Source: Paramecium pentaurelia
Lineage: Eukaryota; Ciliophora; Oligohymenophorea; Peniculida; Parameciidae
NCBI GenBank assembly: GCA_905183005.1
Contig: CAJJDO010000134.1
Location: forward strand, 17,841 to 81,840
Direction: 5' to 3'
Length of the DNA stretch: 64,000 bases
In this document: piece by piece, positions 48,920 to 60,613 of the stretch
How positions within the stretch are numbered: the first letter of the stretch is position 1
How the letters are laid out: the number at the start of each line of letters is the position of its first letter
Notes under the pieces: model-generated
Told to the model about the DNA's origin: nothing
Seen by the model: only the letters and a program-made list of their open reading frames with translations
The model's database searches: none
Translations under genes and position numbers: made by a program

Positions 48920-49049
48920 GATTTTAATGTTTTATGATGTTTTAGAGTATCATTTTAGTAAATAATACAAATCGAATCAGGAAAAGAAGAATATTATAAT
49001 AATGATTTATTTCTTGATATATTGTACATCATTTTGATAATTATGCAAA

Positions 49050-49547
49050 TCATTTCTTTTAAGCTTTAGCAGCAGCCAATTCATTTCTTCTTCTGACTGC
49101 ATTTGCTCTGTTTAACTTTACCAACTTTCTAAGAGCTGCTCTTTGTAATCCAACTCTTGAAGTACCAAATCTCTTTCTGATAACCTAAGAATATTAATAA
49201 ATTTATTACTCTGGAAGCAGTGTGAACTCCATGTTTAACAGCCAAGGTTGAGGCATAAACTGATTAAGTGTTTTTAGCTTTTCTATCAGCTTATTAGAAT
49301 TTTGTGCTCTTCTTTGTGACCAAATTAATATTATTAATCTAATTCACTTTTCCTGAGGTTGAAACAACACCAACTGCATTCTTACTGATGAATCCTTTAA
49401 ATTAATTATATCGACCCAATTACCTGTACTGCTATATGTCTATACACCTGTGTTATTGAATGGGTCTGTTGACAATGTCAATCCATTTCTCTTAACCAAA
49501 AAGGCATTGTTTCCTTTAACCACTTCCCAGAGAACTTATTGTGACAT
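49050..49547 (-). CDS. RPL28: 60S ribosomal protein eL28
   Basis: Three exons (introns 49395-49423 and 49185-49209; 29 and 25 nt) give 147 residues. The start SQQVLWEVVKGNNAFLVKRN matches the eL28 opening (L-x-W-x-[VI]-[VI]-[RK]-x-x-[SN]-[SA]-F-L-[VI]-K-[RK]-N). It is followed by LSTDPFNNTGVQTYSS, the NAVGVVSTSGKVN loop and the basic helix SRVGLQRAALRKLVKLNRAN. It ends in an alanine-rich helix and a KK tail. A standard large-subunit protein. Confidence 0.93.
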
Positions 49548-49598
49548 TAATTTTAAAATAGATATTAATTTTTTTCAAAATTTTCTATATTAAGTAAT

Positions 49599-50065
49599 TC
49601 ATTAATGCTAACCCTCACTATTAAAAATATTCTTTGCATGTGCCATTGCATTCTCTGGATGTAATGCATCTTTACACTCTTTCTCTGCCAAAATGCATAC
49701 TACTATTGTACCTAACTAATAATTGAAACAATATCCTACTTTAATAATAAAGTTGATAACAGACAATACTAACACGAATGTTTGTATTCCATCTGCCCAA
49801 TTATGTGAAAAAGTTGATGAATTCCAAAATGGACCCCAATAAACTAACCAAACAAAATCAATAATCCAAGAGTATACAAATAAGTATATCAATCTAATCT
49901 TTTATGAAACCTATTTTATTTCATAAATATTTATACAGGTCTATCGATATCCCATAATAAATATGCAAATGCAAAAAGAGGTAAATTATAATCTGGTCTA
50001 GCATAGCAAGTGAAACATGAAATGAATGCTATTGCTAAAAATAATTTCTTAGGCCACTCTTACAT
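49599..50065 (-). CDS. Four-helix membrane protein, ATRAP-like topology
   Basis: Two exons around a 26-nt intron (49911-49936) give 146 residues. Four hydrophobic segments: LFLAIAFISCFTCYA, LPLFAFAYLLWD, LIYLFVYSWIIDFVWLVYWG and IQTFVLVLSVINFIIKVGYC, followed by a short polar tail. Size, four helices and the I-I-D-F-V-W segment in helix 3 recall the AGTRAP (type-1 angiotensin II receptor-associated protein) family (its I-F-L-D-I-V-H segment), but the match is too weak to name. It starts 51 bp from the eL28 start on the same strand. Confidence 0.65.
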
Positions 50066-50478
50066 TTCAAATATTATATATATTATTATTTATATTATAT
50101 TATATTTTCAATATCTAAACATATCTTAATTAGTAATACTCACTTACTAATTGTAAAAATAACTATAACTATATATAATACAATTTTATACTTAATAAAT
50201 AAAGACTTTGAAATTTAATTTAATTCTTTTAATGAATAAGATCATATCATTATATTGAAGTATAAAATTTATTTGATTCTTATTTACAAAATTAATTTGG
50301 ATAAGTGAGGTTACTCATATAAAATCAAATTTAGTTGAAAAGATATAAAAAATATCCTTAAGATTTCTAATCCATTATAAAATTACATTAACTTAATTCA
50401 TAATTGTTTCAGATTAGGAGAATGAATGTATTATGATCATTAAATTATCAATATATTATATTATATTAATTTTAATTA
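50066..50478. other. AT-rich divergent intergenic region
   Basis: About 410 bp between divergent genes. No ORF, repeat or motif stands out beyond very high A/T content. Confidence 0.5.
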
Positions 50479-51441
50479 ATGAATATAAGTAAACAATTAA
50501 ATAGTCATATACCAAAATCATAACATTACATAAGAGAATCTCTGTATACTCTAATATTTACAATTAATTAACTTGTAATAGCAGCAGGATTAGAAAAATT
50601 TATAATTTATTCATTAAAAAATGGGTAATTAAAATTTTTGGGCTAAGTTATATAAAATGATATTATATTTTCATTATGCTAGATTAAATGTTCTAATTCA
50701 ATCTTATCAGGTAATATTGATGGAGATATTAAAATATGGCATCATACAGGATTATATCATTCTAAGTATTTAATGAAACTTTAGAAGCATAATAGTAAGA
50801 TTTCAAATATTATTATGAATAAAGATGAAGATCAAATTTATTCATGCAGTACTTCTATAATTGTTATTGATAAAAAATAATAATATAAATATTGTTAAAA
50901 TATTTTATAAAATACTACAAGTATAAGGTGTATGAGTTTACATGAATCTTAGAATAAATTAATAGTTTGTGGACTTGAAAAATAAATTATTATTTTATAA
51001 TAAGATCCTCTTGATTTAAAATGGAATAAAATATAAAAAATAAATATAAAAATAAATGGAGAGAGATTATGTTTTATTAATGACAATCAATTTGTATTTT
51101 AATAATATCTAAAAAATCAAATTTAAATATTTGAATTCAATTATTCTACTAAATAATTTTAGTAATCAAAAGAAATTAAAATATTAAATATAAGTAATAA
51201 ATGTAATTTTGGATTTTAAATGTAATTTTGTAAAGAAACATAAATATTAATCAATAAAAATACTTAGTTTGTAAATATATTTAAAATAACATCAAAAAAT
51301 GAATTTATTATAATATCACAAATAGACTTCGATACATCTAAAATATTTGGTTCAATGAGTGAAGATGGAAAGTATTTGATAACATGGGATGATAAATCAA
51401 GATGTGTATAACTATGGGAATTGATAGATCTTCATTTTTGA
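50479..51441 (+). CDS. WD40-repeat-like protein
   Basis: A single exon of 320 residues. Blade-like units: LVIAAGLEKFIIYSLKNGQ, ILSGNIDGDIKIWHHTG (a clear G-H/N-x-D-G-x-[IV]-[RK]-[IV]-W ending), KLIVCGLEKQIIILQQD and, near the end, SMSEDGKYLITWDDKSRCVQ followed by LWEL. Only two units end in W-D or I-W; the others are eroded. Six or seven blades would fit the length. ATG 50479 is needed to include the first blade. No partner or compartment can be inferred. Confidence 0.7.
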
Positions 51442-51662
51442 CATTAATTATATATATAATACTTTTAATTATTTATAAATACTATAATCATAATAAACAT
51501 ATTAATATTCCTTTACAGTAATGTCTAAATATGATGTAAGTAGAGAGAAATAATGTAAAACAAAAAATGATAGTAATCATTAATTATATTCTAAAAGAAA
51601 TATAGTAAATTATAATAGAATATCTTTGAATATCAATTTGGTTTATGATGATAATAAAAATA

Positions 51663-53096
51663 TCATTATTATTATTATTATTATTACTAAATCAATTAAG
51701 TATTTAATATAGAATTGGTTTAGGATTTATTTAATTTGAATGCTTTATCATGAAATTCCAAACTTCTTGAAATATTTTATTTTAATGAAGATGGGGATAC
51801 AGATCTTTGTTTATCTTCAGTAGTTTATAAATAAGTTTTTGGAGGTTGAATAATTTATGATTATTTAATAGGGGATTCAAATAATGGAATCTATGATGGT
51901 TATTAAATTTAAACAACATTAGTCTTTTGTATTTTCTAATTTTAATAGTTGATTATTGCTTATTAATTTCTAAAATAAGTACTCTAAAATATCTTTTATC
52001 TATTTGGAGATATTTCAGAATTCGGTTTATGGATTATTTTATTATTATCAACAATTATTTTAAATGAATCTAATTACATTTAAAGATTATAATCTAATGT
52101 TGACAATATTTCATCTAATTTTATAGTCTTAAAATTTAATTATTAAACTAGAATTTATAGATCTTAATATAATTCATCTGGCCATAATTCATTTATTATT
52201 TTTTATTCTACTATTTTTGTGCAATGTTACACTGTTGTAATCACTGCTGATTCTAATACTTTTTAAACTTTATTGATGGCTAACATTATATTTTTTTTTT
52301 TCTTTATATTTTATTCAATTGTTAATAAATTATTTAAGTATATTGAATCATGTTATTAATATAATATTCTAACAGATCTTGATGATTTATTATTGTGTCC
52401 TGGTTCAAATAGTAAAGCAACTGTAAATCTTATATTTGCTAATTAATGTATTCTCTTTCTTATCATCTATTGTCCATCACTATAATTAATATAACAATGA
52501 ATTGGTAATCCCAATATTGTAGATATAGCTATATAATGATGATCTTTCAATATGAATTAATTATCTTCATTCAAATTGCCCAATAATTCAAAAATTGCCT
52601 CTTATTTTGATAATTTTCTTCCATTTCTAACTAAACAAGAATTTGTTTTTTATGTATACAAACTCAATAAAATACATCTATAAACATTAAAAAGTAGTTC
52701 TATTCCTTCTTAATTATTTAAATGTGAATATATATATTCTCTTTATTATTTCAAATGAGTACTACCTTAATCTTTTTCAAAACATGGAGTAATTTGACTA
52801 ATAAATTTATTATAATCTGCAACAACTTTTTTAGTTTATTCATTATCTGAATGCATTTATTCTCTTATTTCATACAATACATCAATTTCTTACCAACTAA
52901 TCAAACTATCCATTATAGCTGCTATTAGTACTGCTGCAGTCTTTACATATCTCTTTGTATTATCCATAGGTAATTAAATTTCTGGTCCACATTTAGGATA
53001 ATCACATATAAAATTATTCCAAACATCTTTTGGAATATCATTTGGTTTTACATTTAAACTTGTAGCTTAGTAATTTGTAATACGTAGAGATTGCAT
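51663..53096 (-). CDS. Otubain-like (peptidase C65) protein with Q-rich tail
   Basis: A single exon of 477 residues. Residues ~20-250 resemble otubain deubiquitinases: a helical segment RYVKTAAVLIAAIMDSLISW where otubains carry the region around the nucleophile, GRKLSKQEAIFELLGNLNED, then DHHYIAISTILGLPIHCYIN and FTVALLFEPGHN (otubain: x-V-x-L-L-[YF]-R-P-G-H-Y-D). The expected D-x-x-C catalytic cysteine is not seen, so activity is doubtful. The second half is low complexity, Q/S/K-rich, ending in a pure poly-Gln tract encoded by (TAA)n at 51666-51689. No intron is needed. Confidence 0.6.
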
Positions 53097-53292
53097 TCTA
53101 ATTTCTGTATTTTAATTTAAATAATATTTCAGATAAACAAAAAAAAAGAATAATTCTATTCTACTTTAATGTTAGACTCAGAAAAAGAATTCATTATATA
53201 ATTAACTCTTTTTGTATGTATATCATTTTATAATGAGATAACTAAATTTTTATTGACTGACTATGTTATTATATCAATCTAATAGGTTACTC

Positions 53293-56200
53293 TCATTAAT
53301 AACATTACTTTTCTTTTATTTCTATATTTTACTATTTAATAATTACTTTAACAAATTTCTTCAGTCTTTTTTATAAACTTAAAAACATTTAATATTTTTC
53401 ATCATTACTAATTTGATATTATTTCTCAATAAGTTCATTTAATATTTCCTTAGTATTAATCCATTAATCTCTTTCCTTATAAGCTACTATAATTAAAATT
53501 AATAGTAAAATAATAAATATGAGATATAGAATAATAGTAATCCAATATTTAAAGAACATAAAACATTATCCAAAAAATATAAATAACATACAAATATTGA
53601 ACAAGAAATAACCACCTTGTAACAATTCTTCATATTTATCCTTCACAACAGGTATAGCATAATTTATAAATAAAAATTTATCAATCCAAAATACAATCAA
53701 TAATGAAAGCATTGATAATGGAATTATTAATGGATATTGGAATCCAAACATTAAGCTTATAGCAAAAATTTTACTCAAAGCAATTTATTTTTAATAAAAA
53801 TTAAATTCTCTTGATTAAAATAATTAATTTGCTTCTCTTTAGGTTTTATTATTTGTTTTTTTTGTTTTTAATCTTTACAATTTAATTTTTTTCCAAAAAT
53901 AATAATAATCAAATATTTAGTTTATTGATGGAACAATTAAATTCAAGTAACTCAATGTTATTAGATAATCAATCATACCTTCATTTTATAACATTTTATA
54001 ACTAGATTAAGTGAAATTATTTTAAAACATATTCCAAGTTTCAAAATCCAAACTCTATAAGTAAAACATATAAAATATCATATACTAAATATATATATAT
54101 ACATTTATACTTACAAAATGATAAATTACTAATGATAATCTATTTAATATTTTTTATCCTAATTGATCAAATATCATAAAAGTAATCATTGAAAGTAAAG
54201 TTAAGCATACATTTAAAAATTGTTTAATTATATAATCTTCTTCTTCATTATTATAACTATTAATTATATCATATCTTATTTTCAATATAATAAATTATGC
54301 TATAATCAAGGGTTAACTGTATATACCAGCAATAATAACCTAGATACAAAATTGAAAATATGGACTTCTTATTTAAAATCCATAATAACATTTTTAGTCT
54401 TATACCTTACAAAGTTGAATAAAATCATTTTTTATTTCATCTTCTTTGATTATATCATTATCTGAAAAAAATAGAAATGATTATTTTATGATCTACCTAA
54501 TATCTTCATTGTCATCAAATACTTCTCTTAATACCATTTTTTTTCTTTTTTACTAAATAAATATATATACTGTTATTGTTTTTCTCTCAGATAAGGGGAT
54601 TTTAATTTTTCAAATAAAACATTTTAATACAATTTTTAATTTACAAGATANCAATTCTTCATATTTATCCTTCACAACAGGTATAGCATAATTTATAAAT
54701 AAAAATTTATCAATCCAAAATACAATCAATAATGAAAGCATTGATAATGGAATTATTAATGGATATTGGAATCCAAACATTAAGCTTATAGCAAAAATTT
54801 TACTCAAAGCAATTTATTTTTAATAAAAATTAAATTCTCTTGATTAAAATAATTAATTTGCTTCTCTTTAGGTTTTATTATTTGTTTTTTTTGTTTTTAA
54901 TCTTTACAATTTAATTTTTTTCCAAAAATAATAATAATCAAATATTTAGTTTATTGATGGAACAATTAAATTCAAGTAACTCAATGTTATTAGATAATCA
55001 ATCATACCTTCATTTTATAACATTTTATAACTAGATTAAGTGAAATTATTTTAAAACATATTCCAAGTTTCAAAATCCAAACTCTATAAGTAAAACATAT
55101 AAAATATCATATACTAAATATATATATATACATTTATACTTACAAAATGATAAATTACTAATGATAATCTATTTAATATTTTTTATCCTAATTGATCAAA
55201 TATCATAAAAGTAATCATTGAAAGTAAAGTTAAGCATACATTTAAAAATTGTTTAATTATATAATCTTCTTCTTCATTATTATAACTATTAATTATATCA
55301 TATCTTATTTTCAATATAATAAATTATGCTATAATCAAGGGTTAACTGTATATACCAGCAATAATAACCTAGATACAAAATTGAAAATATGGACTTCTTA
55401 TTTAAAATCCATAATAACATTTTTAGTCTTATACCTTACAAAGTTGAATAAAATCATTTTTTATTTCATCTTCTTTGATTATATCATTATCTGAAAAAAA
55501 TAGAAATGATTATTTTATGATCTACCTAATATCTTCATTGTCATCAAATACTTCTCTTAATACCATTTTTTTTCTTTTTTACTAAATAAATATATATACT
55601 GTTATTGTTTTTCTCTCAGATAAGGGGATTTTAATTTTTCAAATAAAACATTTTAATACAATTTTTAATTTACAAGATAAATTTAGTTACATATTTAAGA
55701 ATTTCTATTCAAAAAATCAAGAATTTCTTAATTTGTGATTCTTTCAGGAAAGTAAACTCCATTAAGCAACAACCAGAATGTTTTTAATGATATTGCAACT
55801 TTGACCATTTATGTATTAAAAGATCCACATTTAATTAAGATTATAAAAATAAATGATGTCAAAAGAATAACAATTGCATATCTTATATCTGTGAGACTAA
55901 AATAATTAGGAACTAAATTCCATATCGAGTATATTTTAAGTGAATTTTAATTACAATTTGGATGTTATTCACATTAATTCCCTTATCTATTATAAAATAA
56001 TCCAAAAGGAACAAAAAAAATGCTTGATAATAATAAATATCTTGTTTACCAAAGAATAGTAAGTTATATAAGCATCCATTTAATTGTTTGAAAATATTCA
56101 GATGCTACAAAACAGTCATTATTTAACTCATCACATAATTTGAATTTAATATGATCTTTATAAAAGTTACAGCAATTGCATTATGTAGAATTCTTCTAAG

Positions 56201-56358
56201 GTTCCTTATAAACTCTATATGCTAACTAAAGATTGAATATTTTTGGATCATACTCCATGCAATTCAGCTTGTTTTAAATCAGCAGGAATCTTAAAGTAAT
56301 TATAAATGATATCAGGGAATGCTTAAGACTCATGCCAAGAGATAGATTCATTATCCAT
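53293..56358 (-). CDS. OSCA/TMEM63-like membrane channel, interrupted by an assembly duplication
   Basis: The gene reads correctly only if one copy of the 1028-bp repeat (and the N at 54651) is removed. With introns 56226-56253, 55491-55525 (35 nt) and 55114-55143 the remainder is 648 codons. N-terminus MDNESISWHESQAFP; paired helices YLLLSSIFFVPFGLFYN and AIVILLTSFIFIILI; an RRM-like cytosolic segment TFWLLLNGVYFPERITNQEI; then helices LTLLSMITFMIFD, YMIFYMFYLQ and FAISLMFGFQYPLIIPLSM, followed by LLIVFWIDKFLFINYA. The last pair matches the CSC1/OSCA 7TM core, which forms calcium-permeable mechanosensitive channels. The C-terminus is polar and coiled. As assembled, the frame is broken at the N. 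Confidence 0.55.
53623..54650. repeat. Direct repeat unit, copy 1 (1028 bp)
   Basis: This segment is repeated, apparently without a mismatch, at 54652-55679 (offset 1029). It begins CAATTCTTCATATTTATCC and ends AATTTACAAGATA. A lone N separates the copies. Confidence 0.95.
54651..54651. other. Assembly gap or ambiguity (single N)
   Basis: The only N in the window sits exactly between the two repeat copies. That is what an unmerged overlap between two contigs looks like. Confidence 0.9.
54652..55679. repeat. Direct repeat unit, copy 2 (1028 bp)
   Basis: Second copy of 53623-54650. Only this copy is continuous with the 5' part of the OSCA/TMEM63-like gene, and only copy 1 is continuous with the 3' part, so a single merged copy gives an intact gene. 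Confidence 0.95.
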
Positions 56359-56543
56359 CTGTATTAGATATTAAATTTAATTATTATTAGAAACAATTTT
56401 TACTCTTATTTGAATACATTTGCTTGAAACCTTTATAATATTCTTTTTAAAGGATCATTTCTTATAATATACATGTTTAATTGATTATATAAGTATAAAA
56501 GAAACAATTAATCTAACAGATTAATATTATTATATTCAAAATA

Positions 56544-56948
56544 ATGAATGATGTTCTTATAATAGATGAGAGATTAAAACAATTGTAGGAAGAGGTTAAA
56601 ATGATGGAATAACAATATGGATTTAGTGAAGAATTTTAATTGAAAGAGGTTGGAAATCGATTAAAGAAGGAAGATAATTCAAAACAATAAACAAAGAAAT
56701 AGACTAATAGATATTAAAATTTACCTCATTTTGTGTAGTAAAAAGAGATTAAACAATAAAAAATGAAAGCATAATTGTCAAATAAATGGGTTGAAATATT
56801 TTAAGAGAAACCATCAATTATGCAATTTTACGATGTCGATAGATTTCTTCCTACTCTTCAAAGTCCATATGATATACAAATTAAGCCTACTGTACCAAAT
56901 GACGAGGATATTTACGAAACCTATATTGATAATTTAAAATATGATTGA
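56544..56948 (+). CDS. Small hypothetical protein
   Basis: A single exon of 134 residues, hydrophilic. The N-terminal half is helical and charged (VLIIDERLKQLQEEVKMMEQ), the middle is basic, and the C-terminus is extended and proline-containing (DVDRFLPTLQSPYDIQIKPT, ending ETYIDNLKYD). No recognisable family. It has a protein-like composition and a clear start. It ends 13 bp before the next gene begins. Confidence 0.65.
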
Positions 56949-56961
56949 TAACATATAATTC

Positions 56962-57979
56962 ATGCTAAAATACTAATATTTTATTGATACTTGTAAAAAC
57001 AAAGGGCAATAAATTCCTTAATTATGTGATATAGTAAAAGAGAAGATCTTGATTGGATATTCTGATTTAGAAATATGGTTTTCAATAAAAAAATATAGTG
57101 ATCATATTGATTAAGTGGTATTTACTAAATAATTAAAGTGAATAGAAAAAGATATGGGATTAGACAGATTAAGTAAATTGTAAATCCTCTCTAGATAGTT
57201 TTCTTCATAGTTATGCAGTTGAAGTAAGAATAAAAGTTTTAAATTTAGATTCATAATGTATTTGTAAAATACAAATAACATTTAGAGAAAGTGAAATAAT
57301 TATAATTGATTGATAAGAGAATATCAAAAATTGTATAGGATACTATAAGTTATGAAGAAATGGATGCAAATAAATCATTGCAAATTACATTTTAAATAAT
57401 GAAAATTGATGAATTTAATATATTAGATTTTTAGAAGGATGATAAAAATTATGTCTATACATTAGAATTATCATATCAAACATTGTTAAGGAAAATAAAG
57501 GGAAATGTAGAGACGGTTGCATAGAGATTAAATTTTGAATAAGAAATAATGATAGATTTGACTATAGATATTGGAACATTACAAATTAATTTATTTTAAG
57601 AATATGATAATGATTAAATATGTATAGCTTAACGTAATTTGGATCCATTCACACATTTGAATGAAGATTTAAAGTAGTTTCCATTAAAAATTAATGGGAA
57701 AGATAAATATATTAATCTCTAAATGAAAATAACTTGTTTAGATAATGTTAATGGTTATTTAAGAACTAGACAGAAATATTTAAGAGATCAATATGAAAAA
57801 TTATACAAGTATTATTTTAGTATAGTATTTAAAATAGAAAATGTCATAAATATAAGACTAAATTAACATTGTTACTGAAACCGTTTTAGTTAATAAAGTT
57901 TGATGATGAGAACATCTATTTATAAAAGATTTAATAAAAGTAAAAGAATAAGGAATGTTGGAACTGTCATATTTAATGA
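56962..57979 (+). CDS. Hypothetical protein, possibly C2-like
   Basis: Four exons (introns 57118-57145, 57258-57285, 57809-57837) total exactly 311 codons. After a helical N-terminus, beta-strand-like segments resemble a C2-type sandwich: AVEVRIKVLNLDSQ, SLQITFQIMKIDEFNILDFQ, YVYTLELSYQ, MIDLTIDIGTLQINLFQEYD. A helical tail follows (GYLRTRQKYLRDQYEKLYKK). No calcium-binding Asp cluster can be assigned, so the C2 suggestion rests on strand pattern only. The intron placement is strong because each removes a TGA and restores one continuous frame. Confidence 0.65.
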
Positions 57980-57985
57980 AAACCT

Positions 57986-58005
57986 TATATATATATATAT
58001 ATATA
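57986..58005. repeat. (AT)n microsatellite
   Basis: Ten or so uninterrupted TA/AT units between the hypothetical gene ending at 57979 and the PH-kinase gene. Confidence 0.9.
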
Positions 58006-58074
58006 GATATAATTTATTATACTCCAAATATATGTTGTTTATTCTCTTTGTCTAGTAATTAAAACACATAATAG

Positions 58075-59751
58075 ATGAATTTACCAAAAATCTCATTTTT
58101 TGATGATCCTAAATCTTAATTATGGATTAAGGATGTCATTTAGATATCAGATCCAATTATTAGTGGGACTTTGATCAAAAATTCAAAGAAAGGGGTTTAA
58201 AAAGAGATCAATTACTTTATATAAGATGGAAAGTTTGCAAATAATAAGAAATATATTGATCTTTAAAATGTGACATTGGATAAACTTAAGAATTATGGTT
58301 TCAAATTGACTAGGAATAGAAAAACGATTGAGTTGTTTGCCCATAATGAATAAGCATAAATAGTATGGTATGATTATATGAAATCGTTTTGCATTTAAAG
58401 AGGCTTTAATAATGTATACTCTATAAACAAATTGATAGGGAAGGGTAATTTTGCAAAGGTAATATGTAATATGATATGTAATAAGGTTTATAGTGCATAA
58501 AAAAAGAGTGATCAATCATTGTACGCTGTTAAGGCATTTGACAAACTGAAATTTTAAGACATTCGAATTGATAAGGTAGAAATGAAGATTTACATATTAT
58601 AAGCCTGCATTAATAAAGGAGTTATCCATAATGAGAAAGATGGATTTTCGAGGAGTGATCAAATTGTATGAAGTATATGAAAATGACAATTACATTTTTT
58701 TGGTTTGTGAATTATTAGAAGGAGGAGAACTCTTTAATTAGATGAAGGGTAAGGCTTACGATGAGAAGACTGTGGCCAATATCATGTATAGAATCTTGTA
58801 ATCTATTGATTACATACATTAAATGGGTGTATTACATAGAGATATAAAAGTACATTATTTGAGTCATAGTAGCCTGAAAACCTCATATTACGTACAAAAG
58901 GAGATATGACTGATGTTGTAATAGCAGATTTTGGTTTAGCAGATTATTATAATCCATCCGGGGATTATATGTTTAAACGTTGTGGTACTCCAGGATATGT
59001 TGCACCTGAATTATTACAAGATAAAATATATGATTTCAAAGTAGACATATTTAGTGCAGGAGTATTAATGTTTATAATGCTAACTGGTGCATCACCATTT
59101 AAAGCTAAATCTTATGATGAGATTGTTATGAAGAACTACCATTGTTAAATTGAATATAATTTAATTAACAATCATCCTCTCAGTGAAGAAGCAATTCATT
59201 TATTAAGAGCATTACTTGAAAAGAATGCTGATCTAAGAATAAGTACAGAATTGGCTTTATAACATTAATGGTTTTAGAAGTAGGCTGATTATCAATTACA
59301 TCTGTAATTATATATTATCTTATAGTAATAACAAGTGAAGAAAATTTACCAAGACACAAAAGAAATTCTGATTTATATGCCAGAACACCATTAATGGGTT
59401 AAGAACTCAATTAATCATTAACATCAACTCCTCTTAGTGTGACTCCATAAATGAGAAGTAAATCAAATACAGCTGATATAAATCGAGAAGAATAAAATGG
59501 AAATACATTTAGATAATAGAGTTAGTCAGTAAAGGTTTAGAAACAAGAATGCATTTTAGAAGAAAACGATTATAATGTTAATGAGGATGATGATATTCCT
59601 CGTAGTAACCAAATAAAAATGTATTAAATCTAACCTAAATTAAAAAAAAGTATTCTTTTACAGAGTAATATTTTTAGATTAAGAAGATTAATAGAAATAC
59701 AATGTGGATAATGCAAATAGCATTCGTGGTTCACTCAAATAAGCTTTTTGA
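58075..59751 (+). CDS. PH-domain CAMK-type protein kinase
   Basis: Six exons; introns 58459-58485, 58576-58603, 58850-58872, 59304-59335 and 59650-59677; 512 residues. An N-terminal PH-like domain (~28-110) runs from ISGTLIKNSKKGVQ to IELFAHNEQAQIVWYDYMKS, with the invariant C-terminal-helix tryptophan. The kinase domain follows (~120-385): GKGNFAKV, YAVKAFDK, LHRDIKPENL (split by intron 3), ADFGLADYYN, CGTPGYVAPELL and DIFSAGVLMF. The substrate-specificity loop GGELFNQM is CAMK-like. There are no EF hands, so it is not a CDPK; the tail is Ser/Gln-rich. A PH-kinase order (PH first) is like AKT, but the kinase motifs are CAMK. It may be recruited to phosphoinositides. Confidence 0.88.
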
Positions 59752-59789
59752 ATAATATATTTAATTTACATAATTTTGTAATTATAAGA

Positions 59790-60520
59790 ATGTTTTCTTA
59801 TTTACCTTCCAAAGTCAAACATTTTTTTAATTGGGAATTACAAGAGTATATTGGAACATAATATGATGGAACAGAAACATTTAATCCTTTTTCAAGTCCA
59901 TTCAATAGGATTATAAATGCTGCATGGCATACTAATCCAGATTCAACACATCATCATACTATAGATTATAGATTAATTAAAGCTATTTGTGATAATGATA
60001 TCAATGAAGCTAAATTAGCTATTGATTAAAATCCTAATTCTATATAATCAACAAATTATGAATTTACTCCTCTTTCTTTAGCTGCTTCATTAAATCGTAC
60101 AGCTATTATAGATTATTTATTATTAAGAGGAGCATAAATTGATGAAATTGATAATCAAGGTCGTACTCCTCTTATTTAAGCAGTTATTAATTGGCAAATT
60201 GAAGCTATTAAAACCCTTACTGAAAGAGGTGCATAGATAGATAAAAAAGGAAAATATGGTTATAATGCAATAGATTTAGGTTATAATAAATAATATAATT
60301 AGCATAAATAAGGGGATATGAATAGATAACTAAATTTTTGATTTCATAAAATAATAGACATCTTAAATTTACATATCCTAAATTTGATGTGACTCTTAAG
60401 ATAGAGAAATAAATAGAACAATATAAAGAGATTACTAAAGATATTGAAAATGTAGTATTTGAACCTAAGAAATTGCCATTCAATAATTATTAAGGATTAT
60501 ATTAGATTAATTTATTATGA
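59790..60520 (+). CDS. Ankyrin-repeat protein
   Basis: Two exons around a 23-nt intron (60280-60302) give 235 residues. Ankyrin units begin near residue 60: RLIKAICDNDINEAKLAID, FTPLSLAASLNRTAIIDYLL, LRGAQIDEIDNQGRTPLIQA and, completed by the splice, YGYNAIDLAQIRGYEQITKF. The N-terminus is Trp/Phe-containing and unassigned; the C-terminus is charged. A protein-interaction module with no attached enzyme. Confidence 0.85.
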
Positions 60521-60613
60521 TTAAAAATAACTTGATAAACAATAATTTATCTAGAATATTCTTCTTTCTATACTTTTTACAATACACGCATTACAATTCA
60601 AATATATTTATCA

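Noticed and set aside
51521..51739. 72-codon plus-strand ORF with an isoleucine run
   Set aside because: It overlaps the 3' end of the otubain-like gene and its isoleucine run is the antisense of that gene's (TAA)n poly-Gln tract. It has no recognisable content.
54220..55494. Two identical 81-codon plus-strand ORFs (54220-54465, 55249-55494)
   Set aside because: They are antisense to membrane helices of the OSCA/TMEM63-like gene and are duplicated only because the repeat is.
57986..58005. Transposon or internal eliminated sequence boundary at TA-rich runs
   Set aside because: Runs of TA are plain microsatellites; no terminal inverted repeat or target duplication accompanies them, and a somatic sequence should lack such elements.
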